From the NCBI RefSeq assembly GCF_021608265.1, contig NZ_JAKIHP010000006.1:61556-125555 (forward strand): 64,000 nucleotides of DNA. Reading direction: 5' to 3'. Position numbers and translations under genes: made by a program. Position 1 is the stretch's first letter. The number at the start of each line of letters is the position of its first letter. Shown here piece by piece: positions 26,695 through 34,887 of the stretch. This DNA is from Flavobacterium wongokense (GTDB taxonomy: Bacteria > Bacteroidota > Bacteroidia > Flavobacteriales > Flavobacteriaceae). Under the pieces are notes generated by a model. That model was not told where the DNA came from. It saw only the letters and a program-made list of their open reading frames with translations, and made no database searches.

Positions 26695-27060
26695 ATGGGG
26701 AAATTCATAATTACAAAAAGGCTGAATGGAGAATTTCAGTTCAATTTAAAATCAAACAACGGATTGGTAATTTTGGCAAGTGAAGGGTATTCAAGCAAGG
26801 CAAATTGCGAGAACGGAATTGAATCGGTCATTCGTTTTTCCCAGGACGATTCCAATTTTGACCGAAAGGTTTCCAAAGACAGGAAGATATATTTTAACCT
26901 AAAATCGGGGAATGGCCAAATCATTGGCACGAGCCAGATGTATGGCAGCGATTTTGCCTGCGATAAAGGAATTGCATCCGTAAAGAATAATGCTGCAAAT
27001 GCCAGCGTTGAAGACAAAACAAGTAACCGTTTGGCGCAAAGGGTCACGTCAGCTATTTAA
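26695..27060 (+). CDS. YegP-family protein with two DUF1508 repeats
   Basis: 121 residues containing two copies of the roughly 50-residue DUF1508 module. The first is FQFNLKSNNGLVILASEGY followed by KANCENGIESV (about 13-45). The second is IYFNLKSGNGQIIGTSQMY followed by FACDKGIASV (about 64-98). The repeats pack as a small alpha/beta dimer in known structures, but the biological role of YegP proteins is not established. It is probably cotranscribed with the soluble kinase, so it may be expressed in the response controlled by the shared operator. Confidence 0.9.
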   Translation: MGKFIITKRLNGEFQFNLKSNNGLVILASEGYSSKANCENGIESVIRFSQDDSNFDRKVSKDRKIYFNLKSGNGQIIGTSQMYGSDFACDKGIASVKNNAANASVEDKTSNRLAQRVTSAI

Positions 27061-27210
27061 TAAAAAACCAACTTTATTCTTGTTTGTCCCTATAAGTTTT
27101 CTAGGTAAGTTGCCCGAAAAAATAGTTATTGTTTTGATTTAGGGTTAAATTTTTATGCTGCTTTTCAGGTTACAGGATATTGAGACTGTCCTTTACTTAC
27201 CTAGTAACTT

Positions 27211-27241
27211 AACCTTCAGGATCCTTGAAGGTTATTTTTTT
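27211..27241. terminator. Intrinsic terminator overlapping a stop codon
   Basis: AACCTTCA / TGAAGGTT with a 7-base loop, followed by ATTTTTTT on the plus strand. The TAA stop of the minus-strand iron-permease gene lies inside the right arm. An additional 9-bp inverted repeat (CTAGGTAAG at about 27100, CTTACCTAG at about 27195) surrounds the gap. Confidence 0.6.
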
Positions 27242-27714
27242 GCAGGCTTATTCGGATTGGCAATTTTCTGCTTCCTGTGATGGTCTTTCTCTGCCTCTTC
27301 AATAGAGTGTGACATATTGAGTGATTCCTCATTTTTGGTCAAAGTACTCAATTTATGGTAGTATTTTTTAATCACTTCCATTTCTTCTTCGGTCATGCTT
27401 TCAATATCCACAAGCCTGTTGCTCGAATAATCATTGGATGCCACCAATTCATTCAGCTTCAACTGAATTGCGAGCGAATCCTTGTTTTGTGCTTTCTGGA
27501 TGAGGAACACCATAAGGAACGTAATGATAGTCGTGCCAGTATTGATAACAAGCTGCCAGGTTTCTGAAAAACCAAAGAAAGGCCCTGATACTGCCCAGAT
27601 AAGAACAACGGAAAATGCTATAAGAAATGCTGGAGTAGAGCCTGTTGCCTTGCAAACTGCCGAAGCAAATTTTTCAAATGCACTGCTTCCTTTTTTGTTA
27701 GATTTTTTTTTCAT
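27232..27714 (-). CDS. Low-affinity iron permease family protein
   Basis: 160 residues. A short basic N-terminus (MKKKSNKKGSSAFEKFASAV) is followed by two close hydrophobic segments (about 29-50, FLIAFSVVLIWAVSGPFF, and 56-75, VINTGTTIITFLMVFLIQ). Then comes the conserved QNKDSLAIQLKLNELV segment, which is the family signature. The C-terminal half is charged and cytoplasmic. The family is named after fungal Fet4, but the bacterial members are short and their transport activity is not proven. It is a single gene with its own -7 element. Confidence 0.88.
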   Translation of the reverse strand: MKKKSNKKGSSAFEKFASAVCKATGSTPAFLIAFSVVLIWAVSGPFFGFSETWQLVINTGTTIITFLMVFLIQKAQNKDSLAIQLKLNELVASNDYSSNRLVDIESMTEEEMEVIKKYYHKLSTLTKNEESLNMSHSIEEAEKDHHRKQKIANPNKPAKK

Positions 27715-27735
27715 CGGATGGTTTTTTTAGTTAAT

Positions 27736-27743
27736 CAAAAATA
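27736..27743 (-). promoter_or_regulatory. -7 element of the iron-permease-family gene
   Basis: The minus strand reads TATTTTTG, matching TAnnTTTG, 21 bases before the ATG at 27714. The -33 region is weak. Confidence 0.45.
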
Positions 27744-27794
27744 GCGATGCAGAAGGGAAAACGCCTTATACAATTCATTCTTAAAATTATATAA

Positions 27795-28406
27795 TTAATC
27801 GCGCTTAACCTGCCTGAACGTTAGGTTAATCCTGGGTAAAACGTCTCGGGTTGTCTTTGGTACCTGATGCTCCCAATAACTGTTGGTAGAGCCTGCCATC
27901 CATAAGAAGGTTCCATGAAAAAGAGGAATTTCCAACTGCGGAATGTGTTTCAGGAATTTATGCCGTAGCCGAAACATGCGTGTTTCACCAAAGGTGACTG
28001 AGGCAATGTTCATATTTTTATTGGTGCTTCCTGTTTTATCGCTGTGCCAGGAAACGCCGTCACTGCCATTGCGGTACAGATTGAGCAGCACCGCATTGAA
28101 TTTGATCTGGGTTTCCGCTTCAACACGCTCACGGATGGTAAGCAAATCGGGAGTGAGTTTTTGCCTGCCATCGTTTTCGCCATCTTCAAACCAGGAAACC
28201 ATTCTGGGAGCTGTAACGATTTTGTCGTACATCGGCATGTCGTATTCGCGCCAGCTGGTTTGATTCAGAAAAACTGTGTAATAATAATCAGATTCCTCTT
28301 TGCTGAAAAAGTTGTCAATCAGTAATAAGTCCGCATCCGGAACCTCAAATATCTTTTTTCCCCTGTTGCCCGGAGCGAATAGTGCGATGTCTTCAAAGAG
28401 TGTCAT
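27795..28406 (-). CDS. AlkB-family alpha-ketoglutarate-dependent DNA repair dioxygenase
   Basis: 203 residues, resembling the ALKBH2/3-like bacterial branch. The iron ligands are visible as H121 and D123 (WHSDKTG) and H180 (WEHQVPK). R192 and R198 in RINLTFR fit the 2-oxoglutarate-binding arginines. The substrate-loop region LNLYRNGSDGVSWHSDK is typical. It removes methyl groups from N1-methyladenine and N3-methylcytosine by oxidation. The start overlaps the end of the exonuclease/GIY-YIG gene by 14 bases, implying translational coupling in a two-gene repair operon. Confidence 0.95.
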   Translation of the reverse strand: MTLFEDIALFAPGNRGKKIFEVPDADLLLIDNFFSKEESDYYYTVFLNQTSWREYDMPMYDKIVTAPRMVSWFEDGENDGRQKLTPDLLTIRERVEAETQIKFNAVLLNLYRNGSDGVSWHSDKTGSTNKNMNIASVTFGETRMFRLRHKFLKHIPQLEIPLFHGTFLWMAGSTNSYWEHQVPKTTRDVLPRINLTFRQVKRD

Positions 28407-29790
28407 AATTGCTGATTTCCAGTTGTTTTTTTAAAAGAAGTTTCCCAGGGTATTTTTTGACGTAAGCATGTATCAACTGCATGATGTAATGATTGCTCCG
28501 GTAAGGCGTAACAAAATCCTTAACATCTGAAGCTTCGGTAAACCCAACATCCGAAGCGATATAACCCATTCCGTAAAAATGCCCGTTTTCCACCCAGATG
28601 CAGCTGCGTTCGTCCTGAGTCCTTCCTTTATCGATAATGGCAAAACTTGGCCTGTTGTTTAGTAAAAATTCAAGCGCATTTTCAATTTGGCTGTTGTGTC
28701 GTTCCACTTCGGGAAGATTGCCCGAATCAGGAACAGTGAGGAATTCACCTTCATTGGTTATGCCGTAATTGCAAAACCGGTTATCAATTTCAAACTTTTC
28801 TGAAAGTTCGCGCAGTAATTGGATTCCTTCGTATAAACTGCCAAATGATTCGAGGAATGCCTGGAATTTACCCAGCTTTCCAATTGCCAGGTAGCGATAG
28901 CCGTTACGGGCTTCATATTCGTAAAGTCCGTATTTGGGTTCAAACCGTTTTAAGGCACGATTGTGCGCTGGCCAAAATTTCTTTATTTCAGAACATTCCA
29001 GCAAAAGGGCTATTAATTCGGTAGCACAGATTTCAAAGGAAATACCATAAATATCCCTGAGGAAATTTTGCCTTTGTGGCGTAATGCTATTCCCGCTGAA
29101 ATGAGAGGCAACGCGCTTTTTTAAATTGACTGCCTTGCCCACGTAAACAACCTTCCTTTCCTGATTATGAAAATAATACACGCCTGGTTTATCGGGTAAC
29201 TGTGCAAAATCATCCGGAGGAAGGTTAGGAGGAAGGCGCTGGTCCTGCGCTGTTTTTTTAATCATTGTTGCCATGATTCCTTCGGTGTCCCATTCAAGTA
29301 ATTTGGAAAACAAAATTGCCGTTGCAGCTGCATCTCCACCAGCGCGGTGCCTGTTTTCAATGTCAATATCCAAAGAATGGCAAAGATTTCCCAGGCTGTA
29401 AGAACTTAGCCCGGGTTTTATTTTTCGGGTTGCCCGAACGGTACACAGCTTTCTTGCCGTCCATTTAAAACCGCTTTCCTGAAGCTGATGCCTGATAAAA
29501 GAGTAATCAAAGTTTACATTATGCGCGACGAAAATCCGGTCGGTAAGCATTTGCAAAACTTTTTCGGAGATGTCGTCAAAAATAGGTGCGCCACTTACCA
29601 TTTCGTTGGTAATCCCTGTCAAGGCAAAAATTGCAGCAGGAATTTCCTTTTGCGGATTGACAAGTGTTTCCCAACTTTCAATCACTTTTGAACCGTCATG
29701 GATTATAATGGCGATCTCGGTAATCCGGCTGTGAGAGGCATTGCCACCAGTGGTTTCAATGTCTACGATTGCATATTCCTGCTTTTTCAT
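28393..29790 (-). CDS. DEDDh exonuclease fused to a GIY-YIG nuclease domain
   Basis: 465 residues. The N-terminal epsilon-like 3'-5' exonuclease domain (about 5-170) shows VDIETTGG with catalytic D10 and E12, the second motif FVAHNVNFDYSF and the third motif NRHRAGGDAAATA. The middle has a GIY-YIG domain (about 205-285) with GVYYFHNQ, VVYVGKAVNLKKRV and a glutamate-containing segment, as in UvrC and Cho. The C-terminal 180 residues are less familiar. This fusion is often annotated as DNA polymerase III epsilon subunit, but a repair role (excision of damaged strands) is more likely. It is the first gene of the operon with alkB and is divergent from a LexA-like regulator. Confidence 0.93.
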   Translation of the reverse strand: MKKQEYAIVDIETTGGNASHSRITEIAIIIHDGSKVIESWETLVNPQKEIPAAIFALTGITNEMVSGAPIFDDISEKVLQMLTDRIFVAHNVNFDYSFIRHQLQESGFKWTARKLCTVRATRKIKPGLSSYSLGNLCHSLDIDIENRHRAGGDAAATAILFSKLLEWDTEGIMATMIKKTAQDQRLPPNLPPDDFAQLPDKPGVYYFHNQERKVVYVGKAVNLKKRVASHFSGNSITPQRQNFLRDIYGISFEICATELIALLLECSEIKKFWPAHNRALKRFEPKYGLYEYEARNGYRYLAIGKLGKFQAFLESFGSLYEGIQLLRELSEKFEIDNRFCNYGITNEGEFLTVPDSGNLPEVERHNSQIENALEFLLNNRPSFAIIDKGRTQDERSCIWVENGHFYGMGYIASDVGFTEASDVKDFVTPYRSNHYIMQLIHAYVKKYPGKLLLKKQLEISNYDTL

Positions 29791-29834
29791 CAGATGAATG
29801 GAAAATTATTTAATTGTGGATTAAATATCTATCG

Positions 29835-29842
29835 CAAAATTA
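29835..29842 (-). promoter_or_regulatory. -7 element of the exonuclease/alkB operon
   Basis: The minus strand reads TAATTTTG, matching TAnnTTTG, about 45 bases before the ATG at 29790. Its upstream region overlaps the promoter of the divergent S24 regulator gene. Confidence 0.5.
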
Positions 29843-29865
29843 GGACGTTAAATCCCAAAAATCAT

Positions 29866-29873
29866 TACATTTG
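29866..29873 (+). promoter_or_regulatory. -7 element and possible operator of the S24 regulator gene
   Basis: TACATTTG matches TAnnTTTG, 25 bases before the ATG at 29899. Just after it an interrupted palindrome GATTT-A-AAATC (29878-29888) sits in the leader, and further AAATC half-sites occur at about 29849 and 29859. These could be repressor sites shared with the divergent repair operon. Confidence 0.5.
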
Positions 29874-29898
29874 AGGTGATTTAAAATCCCTTTAACAT

Positions 29899-30654
29899 AT
29901 GTTGTACATTTCTGACAATCTTAAATGGCTGAGAAGCAGGCGGAATTTATCGCAACAGGAAGTAGCTGACGGAATGAGGTTGGCACTCGACCGATACAAA
30001 AAATATGAGTATGGTACCAATGTGCCTCCGGCCGATATCCTTTTGATAATTTCACGATATTTCCATATCAGTATCGATTTGCTCCTGACGATTGATTTGA
30101 GGAAAATATCAATTGACAACTTATTGCAATTGGAAGACAATCGAATTGTTTTGCCCATTGCAGTTGATGCAAACGGTGATAACCTTATTGAAATTGTTAC
30201 GCATAAAGCCAGGGCAGGATATCTTACAGGTTATGCCGATGCTGAATTTATAGAAAGTCTGCAGCACATCTCTTTACCTTTTTTAGGTCCCGGAAAAATG
30301 AGGGCTTTTCCAATTGGTGGCGATTCGATGCCACCGCATACCGATACCAGTTTTATCGTTGGGAAATATGTTGAGAATCTTGGCGAAATAAAAAAAGACA
30401 AGACCTACATCCTGATTACTTCGAGTGAAGGAATTACTTATAAACGATTGAGTAGTAAAAATGCGGATTCGATTATCGTTGAACCCGATAACATCATTTA
30501 TAATCCTTACGAAATCAAGCTTTCCGATATTTTGGAAATTTGGGAATATGTGGCCCATATTGGCAGGGACGACAGTAAACCTTCGGATTCCAACGATATC
30601 AAAAGTATGTTTATCGATTTGAAAAAGGAAATCCGTCAGATTCAGAAAGATTGA
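29899..30654 (+). CDS. XRE-family regulator with LexA-like S24 peptidase domain
   Basis: 251 residues. An N-terminal helix-turn-helix lies at about 7-60 (LKWLRSRRNLSQQEVADGM). A linker contains a candidate self-cleavage site A106-G107 (HKARAGYL). The C-terminal S24 peptidase domain has the nucleophile S143 (GGDSMPPH) and general base K182 (ITYKRLS). Proteins of this type are CI/LexA-like repressors that may cut themselves after DNA damage or another signal. It is divergent from the exonuclease/alkB operon, so control of those genes is plausible. A SemiSWEET gene follows after a single base. Confidence 0.92.
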   Translation: MLYISDNLKWLRSRRNLSQQEVADGMRLALDRYKKYEYGTNVPPADILLIISRYFHISIDLLLTIDLRKISIDNLLQLEDNRIVLPIAVDANGDNLIEIVTHKARAGYLTGYADAEFIESLQHISLPFLGPGKMRAFPIGGDSMPPHTDTSFIVGKYVENLGEIKKDKTYILITSSEGITYKRLSSKNADSIIVEPDNIIYNPYEIKLSDILEIWEYVAHIGRDDSKPSDSNDIKSMFIDLKKEIRQIQKD

Positions 30655-30655
30655 T

Positions 30656-30988
30656 ATGGAAGCAATAGAAATAACGGGTTATTTGGCTGCAGCCTTGACT
30701 ACAGCTGCTAATATTCCACAGACTTATATTATAATCAAGGAAAAATCCACCGCTCATGTTTCGGTTACAACCTACAGCCTGTTGCTTTTAGGAACCGCGT
30801 TGTGGGTAGTTTATGGAATTGTGCAAATGGATTGGCCGATTATTATTGCGAATAGCATTTCGGCACTAACGAGTCTTATTATACTGATTTTGAATTTTAC
30901 ATCACAACGAACCATCAACAAAATCCATAAATCAGTATTGCCTCAAAGCATAAAGGATGAAGTAAAGAAAACTAAAGCCAAAAAATAA
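30656..30988 (+). CDS. SemiSWEET-family sugar transporter
   Basis: 110 residues with three membrane segments (about 5-23, 38-58 and 62-82), the minimal three-helix bundle of SemiSWEETs. The PQ motif appears as ANIPQTYIIIKEKST in helix one. The middle helix contains SLLLLGTALWVVYGI, typical of the family. Members dimerise to form a channel-like path for small sugars such as sucrose or glucose. It begins one base after the S24 regulator stop, which implies cotranscription. The basic C-terminal tail (about 85-110) is longer than in many family members. Confidence 0.93.
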   Translation: MEAIEITGYLAAALTTAANIPQTYIIIKEKSTAHVSVTTYSLLLLGTALWVVYGIVQMDWPIIIANSISALTSLIILILNFTSQRTINKIHKSVLPQSIKDEVKKTKAKK

Positions 30989-31023
30989 AAAAAGAGCCTG
31001 CTCCGTATAAACTTTGCAGGCTC
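30981..31023 (-). terminator. Intrinsic terminator of the small acidic protein gene
   Basis: GAGCCTGC / GCAGGCTC with a 14-base loop (30994-31023). On the minus strand it is followed by a run of T (plus-strand A run from 30981). It lies between the convergent SemiSWEET and acidic-protein genes and works best for the latter. Confidence 0.7.
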
Positions 31024-31094
31024 CAATCTAACCAAACGATATTAATTCCGTGCGAAAGCCCGAAACTAATAGTGCTCAGCAGTTAGATAGTTTT

Positions 31095-31337
31095 TTAAAA
31101 CTGATATCTTTCATCATATTCAGAATCGAAATCAAATGATTCCTGATCCTCATCTGTGGCATTTTCGTCTTCTTCATCGTCTTCCTGATACGGACTCAAC
31201 TTTTCATTGTTGATTTCCATTTCTGAACTTTTAGGCCCGTCAGGATATTTATTTATATGGCTGTCAAAATAGGAGAGTAGCTGTGTTGGGGAGTTATGGG
31301 CTTCTCTTCCATAAGCTCCATTATTTTTATTTTCCAT
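31095..31337 (-). CDS. Small acidic protein of unknown function
   Basis: 80 residues with no signal peptide or membrane segment. The first half is polar (NNGAYGREAHNSPTQLLSYF). The second half is strongly acidic (YQEDDEEDENATDEDQESF) and probably disordered. A consensus -7 element upstream and a strong terminator downstream support a real gene. It lies beside the Ku gene, but nothing in the sequence ties it to DNA end joining. I do not recognise a family. Confidence 0.75.
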   Translation of the reverse strand: MENKNNGAYGREAHNSPTQLLSYFDSHINKYPDGPKSSEMEINNEKLSPYQEDDEEDENATDEDQESFDFDSEYDERYQF

Positions 31338-31357
31338 AATGGCTTTACTTTATATTC

Positions 31358-31365
31358 CAAAGTTA
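31358..31365 (-). promoter_or_regulatory. -7 element of the small acidic protein gene
   Basis: The minus strand reads TAACTTTG, matching TAnnTTTG, 20 bases before the ATG at 31337. Confidence 0.5.
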
Positions 31366-31511
31366 CTTATTGAATAGCTGGAAATCCTTACACGATTTAG
31401 AGTCGGTGTTATATAATTCGCACTATTGGAATCTTATAAACAATGATTTACATTTTATAAAACGAATGCATCAGATTCGACGAAATTTGTATATACCAGA
31501 AATAAGATATC

Positions 31512-32285
31512 ATGAGATCAATATGGACAGGTTCAATTAGCTTCGGATTAATAAACATTCCGGTAAAATTATTTTCGGCAGTCGAGGAGAGTTCGCTCGA
31601 TATGGACATGCTCGACAAAAAAGACCACGCCCACATCAAATTCAAAAGAGTCAATGAAAATACGGGAAAGGAAGTAGACTATGCCAATATTGTCAAAGGC
31701 TATAAAATCGATGAAAAATATGTGATTCTCGAAGATGCCGATTTTGAAGCAGCAGATGCTGTCAAAACCAAAACAATTGACATCCTGAATTTTGCTGTAG
31801 AAAAGGAAATTGACAGCATTTACTACGAACAACCTTATTATCTAGAACCTGATAAAGGCGCTATGAATGCCTATGCTTTGCTCAGGGATGCGCTTCAGTC
31901 TTCCAAAAAAGTCGCTGTAACCAGTTTTGTACTCCGAAACAAGGAAGGACTTGCGATATTAAAACCCTATAAGAATGTCATTGTGCTTAACCGCATTCGT
32001 TGGGAACAGGAAATCAGGGAAACTTCTGAATTGAAACTACCACCATTATCCAAAACCAAAGCCAAGGAAATGGATATGGCCAGTAAACTAATAGAGCAGC
32101 TCACAGAGAAATTTGACATTGGGCAATACAAGGATGAATATTCTGCCAAGCTTTTGAAAATCATTCGCGATAAAGCCAAAGGCAAAAAACAGGTAACGCC
32201 TAAACTCAAAGTAGTCCACAAACAAAGCGATGATTTAATGAGCATGCTCAAAGCCAGCCTTGAAACCAAAAAGAAAACTTCCTAA
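31512..32285 (+). CDS. ku: Ku-family DNA end-binding protein
   Basis: 257 residues, the normal size for bacterial Ku. It opens with the family-typical [20 protein letters not shown] and continues with [35 protein letters not shown] and [14 protein letters not shown], which form the ring-shaped core. The C-terminus is lysine-rich (KAKGKKQ, KKKTS), as needed for DNA and LigD contact. Ku holds double-strand ends and recruits LigD for non-homologous end joining. Its TAA stop shares the four bases CTAA with the stop of the convergent ligD gene. Confidence 0.97.
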   Translation: MRSIWTGSISFGLINIPVKLFSAVEESSLDMDMLDKKDHAHIKFKRVNENTGKEVDYANIVKGYKIDEKYVILEDADFEAADAVKTKTIDILNFAVEKEIDSIYYEQPYYLEPDKGAMNAYALLRDALQSSKKVAVTSFVLRNKEGLAILKPYKNVIVLNRIRWEQEIRETSELKLPPLSKTKAKEMDMASKLIEQLTEKFDIGQYKDEYSAKLLKIIRDKAKGKKQVTPKLKVVHKQSDDLMSMLKASLETKKKTS

Positions 32286-34138
32286 ACTGCTGATTCGAGC
32301 TTTTTCAAAATACTTTTTAGATTCACGCCTTTGCCCAAAACGGGTTTCCATAAATCTCCTTTTTCCTTAAAACGTTCCATAACATTATGTATGGTAAATA
32401 ATGAAGGTGATAACGACTCATTTACCTCTTCCCATTCCAAAGGTGTTGAAACGGTTGCTCCGGGTTTTGGCCTAACCGAATAAGGCGCAGCCAAAGTCTG
32501 TCCGGTTCGGTTTTGTAAAAAATCGATGTAGATTTTATGGTTCCTTTTTTTGATTGTGCGTTCGATGCTTGTGATTTCAGGAATTCGGGAATGTACTTCG
32601 CGTGCGATTAGTTCGGCAAAAAGTTTTACAGTATCATAACTGTATTTCCCTCCAAGCGGAACATAAACATGCAGTCCGGTTGCACCTGATGTCTTACAAC
32701 AGCAATCGGCGCCGAGTTCATCCAATACCTCTTTTACCGTTAGAGCCGTCTTTACAACTTTGGCAAAATCTTCCTTTTCGGGATCGATGTCAATCACCAT
32801 CCAATCAGGATTTTCTATATTCTTCACCGTCGAATTCCATGGGTTGATGTCTATGCAACCCAAATTTGCCATATAAAGCAGGGTTGCCTTATCATTGCAA
32901 ATCAGATAATCAATATTGGCGTCATTGGAATCCGAGTGGATGCTGGCCGTTTTCAACCAGGACGGAACTTTATCCAAATCCAAATCTTTTTGATAAAAAC
33001 TCGGACCATTAATGCCATTCGGAAAACGATTCATCGATTGCGGACGGTTTTTGAGATAGGGCAGGATAAGATCCGCGATTTCTTTATAATAATCCACAAT
33101 GTCTCCTTTTGTAATTCCGTCTTCAGGAAAATAAACCTTGTTTTGATTGGTCAGATGGAGGGTAGTTTTTCCGACCTTTACATCATAATCATTTTCCCTT
33201 GTTTTTTGTTGAGGTTTCTGTTTCATCGTTTCAATTATTGGGGTAAATGTAACTTCCTTTGCCGATTTATCAGCTCTTAAACCGAGAAATACAGGATGCC
33301 TGAGGTGCTTGTCCTGCGTCCATTCGGTAAATTTTACCTGTGCTACAAATTTTGGTTTGATCCATTGTATGCTGTCACGAAGCGGGACTTTTTCCGAAAG
33401 AGGTGATTCACTTATAAAATGAGGTTTGAATTTTTGATACAAATCCTTTAATGTTGCTTCAGTAAAACCTGAGCCGCATTTGCCTATGAATTTCAATTCC
33501 TTTTCTTCGTATTGGGCAAGTAATAAAGCTCCGAAATAGCTTCTGCTTTTTTGAGGTTCTGTGGTTCCAATGATAATGGCTTCCTCCTGTTGGGTGATTT
33601 TTATTTTGAGCCAATTGTTGCTGCGTTGGCCTACAGCGTATGCGCTATCCGATTTTTTGGCAATGATGCCTTCGCCTTTGTTTTTCGTTGCCAATTCAAA
33701 GAAGGCTTTTCCTGTACCAATTTTATGTTCCGAATAAGACACGTTTGGGAGTTTCTGGTTCCTGAGTAAAAGTTCCAGAAGTTCCTTTCTTTGAAGTACA
33801 GATAAGTTTGTAAGGTCGTTGCCATCGAGTTCCAGGATATCAAAAACATAATATTTCAGGCTTCCTTTTCCTGTTTTTATATAATTCTGAAGCAATTGGA
33901 AGTCCGATTTTCCTGTGGCATTTTCAACGACGACTTCACCATCAAGGACTGCGTTGTGAGGTAAATTTTTAAGCGATTCAGCTATAGGTTTGAAATTGTC
34001 GGTAAATGAAAGTTGGTTCCTGCTGAAGAGTTCGACTTTATCCTGATTGATTACGGCAATTGTCCTGTAACCGTCGTATTTGGTTTCAAAAATCCAATCA
34101 TCAGAATCAAAAGGTTTTTCTGTGGTATTGGCCAACAT
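32282..34138 (-). CDS. ligD: LigD ligase and polymerase domains (separated part of a frameshifted ligD)
   Basis: 618 residues as written from the first ATG. The same frame is open further upstream and reads APKKLSKPTSDQISQASFIKP before it, a normal LigD linker. The ATP-dependent ligase domain has the nucleotidyl motif ETKYDGYR with lysine 20. The OB part follows to about 300. The primase-polymerase (POL) domain spans about 315-600 with MVIDIDPE and the GLHVYVPL segment. The phosphoesterase domain is encoded by the next frame upstream. One extra A in the A10 tract at 34202-34211, or in the A7 tract at 34190-34196, would join both into one 841-residue PE-LIG-POL protein, the usual flavobacterial layout. 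Confidence 0.93.
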   Translation of the reverse strand: MLANTTEKPFDSDDWIFETKYDGYRTIAVINQDKVELFSRNQLSFTDNFKPIAESLKNLPHNAVLDGEVVVENATGKSDFQLLQNYIKTGKGSLKYYVFDILELDGNDLTNLSVLQRKELLELLLRNQKLPNVSYSEHKIGTGKAFFELATKNKGEGIIAKKSDSAYAVGQRSNNWLKIKITQQEEAIIIGTTEPQKSRSYFGALLLAQYEEKELKFIGKCGSGFTEATLKDLYQKFKPHFISESPLSEKVPLRDSIQWIKPKFVAQVKFTEWTQDKHLRHPVFLGLRADKSAKEVTFTPIIETMKQKPQQKTRENDYDVKVGKTTLHLTNQNKVYFPEDGITKGDIVDYYKEIADLILPYLKNRPQSMNRFPNGINGPSFYQKDLDLDKVPSWLKTASIHSDSNDANIDYLICNDKATLLYMANLGCIDINPWNSTVKNIENPDWMVIDIDPEKEDFAKVVKTALTVKEVLDELGADCCCKTSGATGLHVYVPLGGKYSYDTVKLFAELIAREVHSRIPEITSIERTIKKRNHKIYIDFLQNRTGQTLAAPYSVRPKPGATVSTPLEWEEVNESLSPSLFTIHNVMERFKEKGDLWKPVLGKGVNLKSILKKLESAV

Positions 34139-34185
34139 TGGTTTGATAAACGAAGCCTGGCTGATTTGATCGGAAGTCGGTTTGC

Positions 34186-34806
34186 TCAGTTTTTTTGGAG
34201 CTTTTTTTTTTCGTTCGCGGCCTTGTTTTGAGCCGATTTCTTTTCTAAAGTTTCCAAAGTCACTTTGGTAATCACCGATTTGTTTTTCTTCAAAACATCA
34301 GCAGTAGTTGCGTATTTGTCTTCTTTTTTCATCAGCAGCCAGGCATTTTCATCCTTGCCTCTCAACTTTACCAATGAAAATTCGCCTTTGAGTTTTTTCC
34401 CTTTCATTATAAAACTGATGTGTCCTTTATGAAGATCGGCTTTGAGTTTGTTTTCGGCGCTTCCTTTATATTCAGAGGATGGGAGATAAGTTCCGTTATC
34501 CCAAACAATGACATTTCCGGCACCATAATTTCCTTCCGGAATTGTGCCTTCAAAATCTTTATAGCTGTAAGGATGGTCTTCGACCATCATAGCGAGTCGT
34601 TTAATTTCAGGGTCTAATGAAGGTCCTTTCGGCACAGCCCAGCTTTTGAGGACACCATCCATTTCAAGGCGGAAATCATAGTGAAGATGGGATGCAGCAT
34701 GTTTCTGAACTACAAAAATCAGTTGGTTTTCCGATTTTCCAATTTTGCCTTCAGGTTCTGAAGTGTGCTTAAAATTGCGTTTTTCATTATAGCGTGAAAG
34801 TGACAT
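34186..34806 (-). CDS. ligD: LigD 3'-phosphoesterase domain (N-terminal part of a frameshifted ligD)
   Basis: 206 residues forming the phosphoesterase (PE) domain that trims 3' ends. Its signature includes FVVQKHAASHLHYDFRLEMD, then VLKSWAVPKGPS, EDHPYSYKDFEG and TIPEGNYGAGNVIVWDNG. The histidine and aspartate residues of HLHYDF fit the metal site of the family. After a lysine-rich linker the frame runs into a stop two codons after the AAAAAAA tract. In most relatives this domain is fused to the ligase domain. Either the gene is expressed through slippage, or the two parts work separately, or this is a recent frameshift or sequencing error. Confidence 0.92.
   Translation of the reverse strand: MSLSRYNEKRNFKHTSEPEGKIGKSENQLIFVVQKHAASHLHYDFRLEMDGVLKSWAVPKGPSLDPEIKRLAMMVEDHPYSYKDFEGTIPEGNYGAGNVIVWDNGTYLPSSEYKGSAENKLKADLHKGHISFIMKGKKLKGEFSLVKLRGKDENAWLLMKKEDKYATTADVLKKNKSVITKVTLETLEKKSAQNKAANEKKKLQKN
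34202..34211 (-). other. A10 slippery tract that breaks the ligD frame
   Basis: Ten A residues on the coding (minus) strand, followed 5 bases later by a further A7 run (34190-34196). In the PE frame the tract reads GAA AAA AAA AAG and leads to TGA. With one extra A it reads into GCT CCA and the complete ligase linker. Confidence 0.85.
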
Positions 34807-34887
34807 GCCTTTGATTTTAAATTCCGTACTAAGTTATTTTCAAAACCGCAAAAATGTGTTATACGATTAATTCGGGATCTTATAAAA

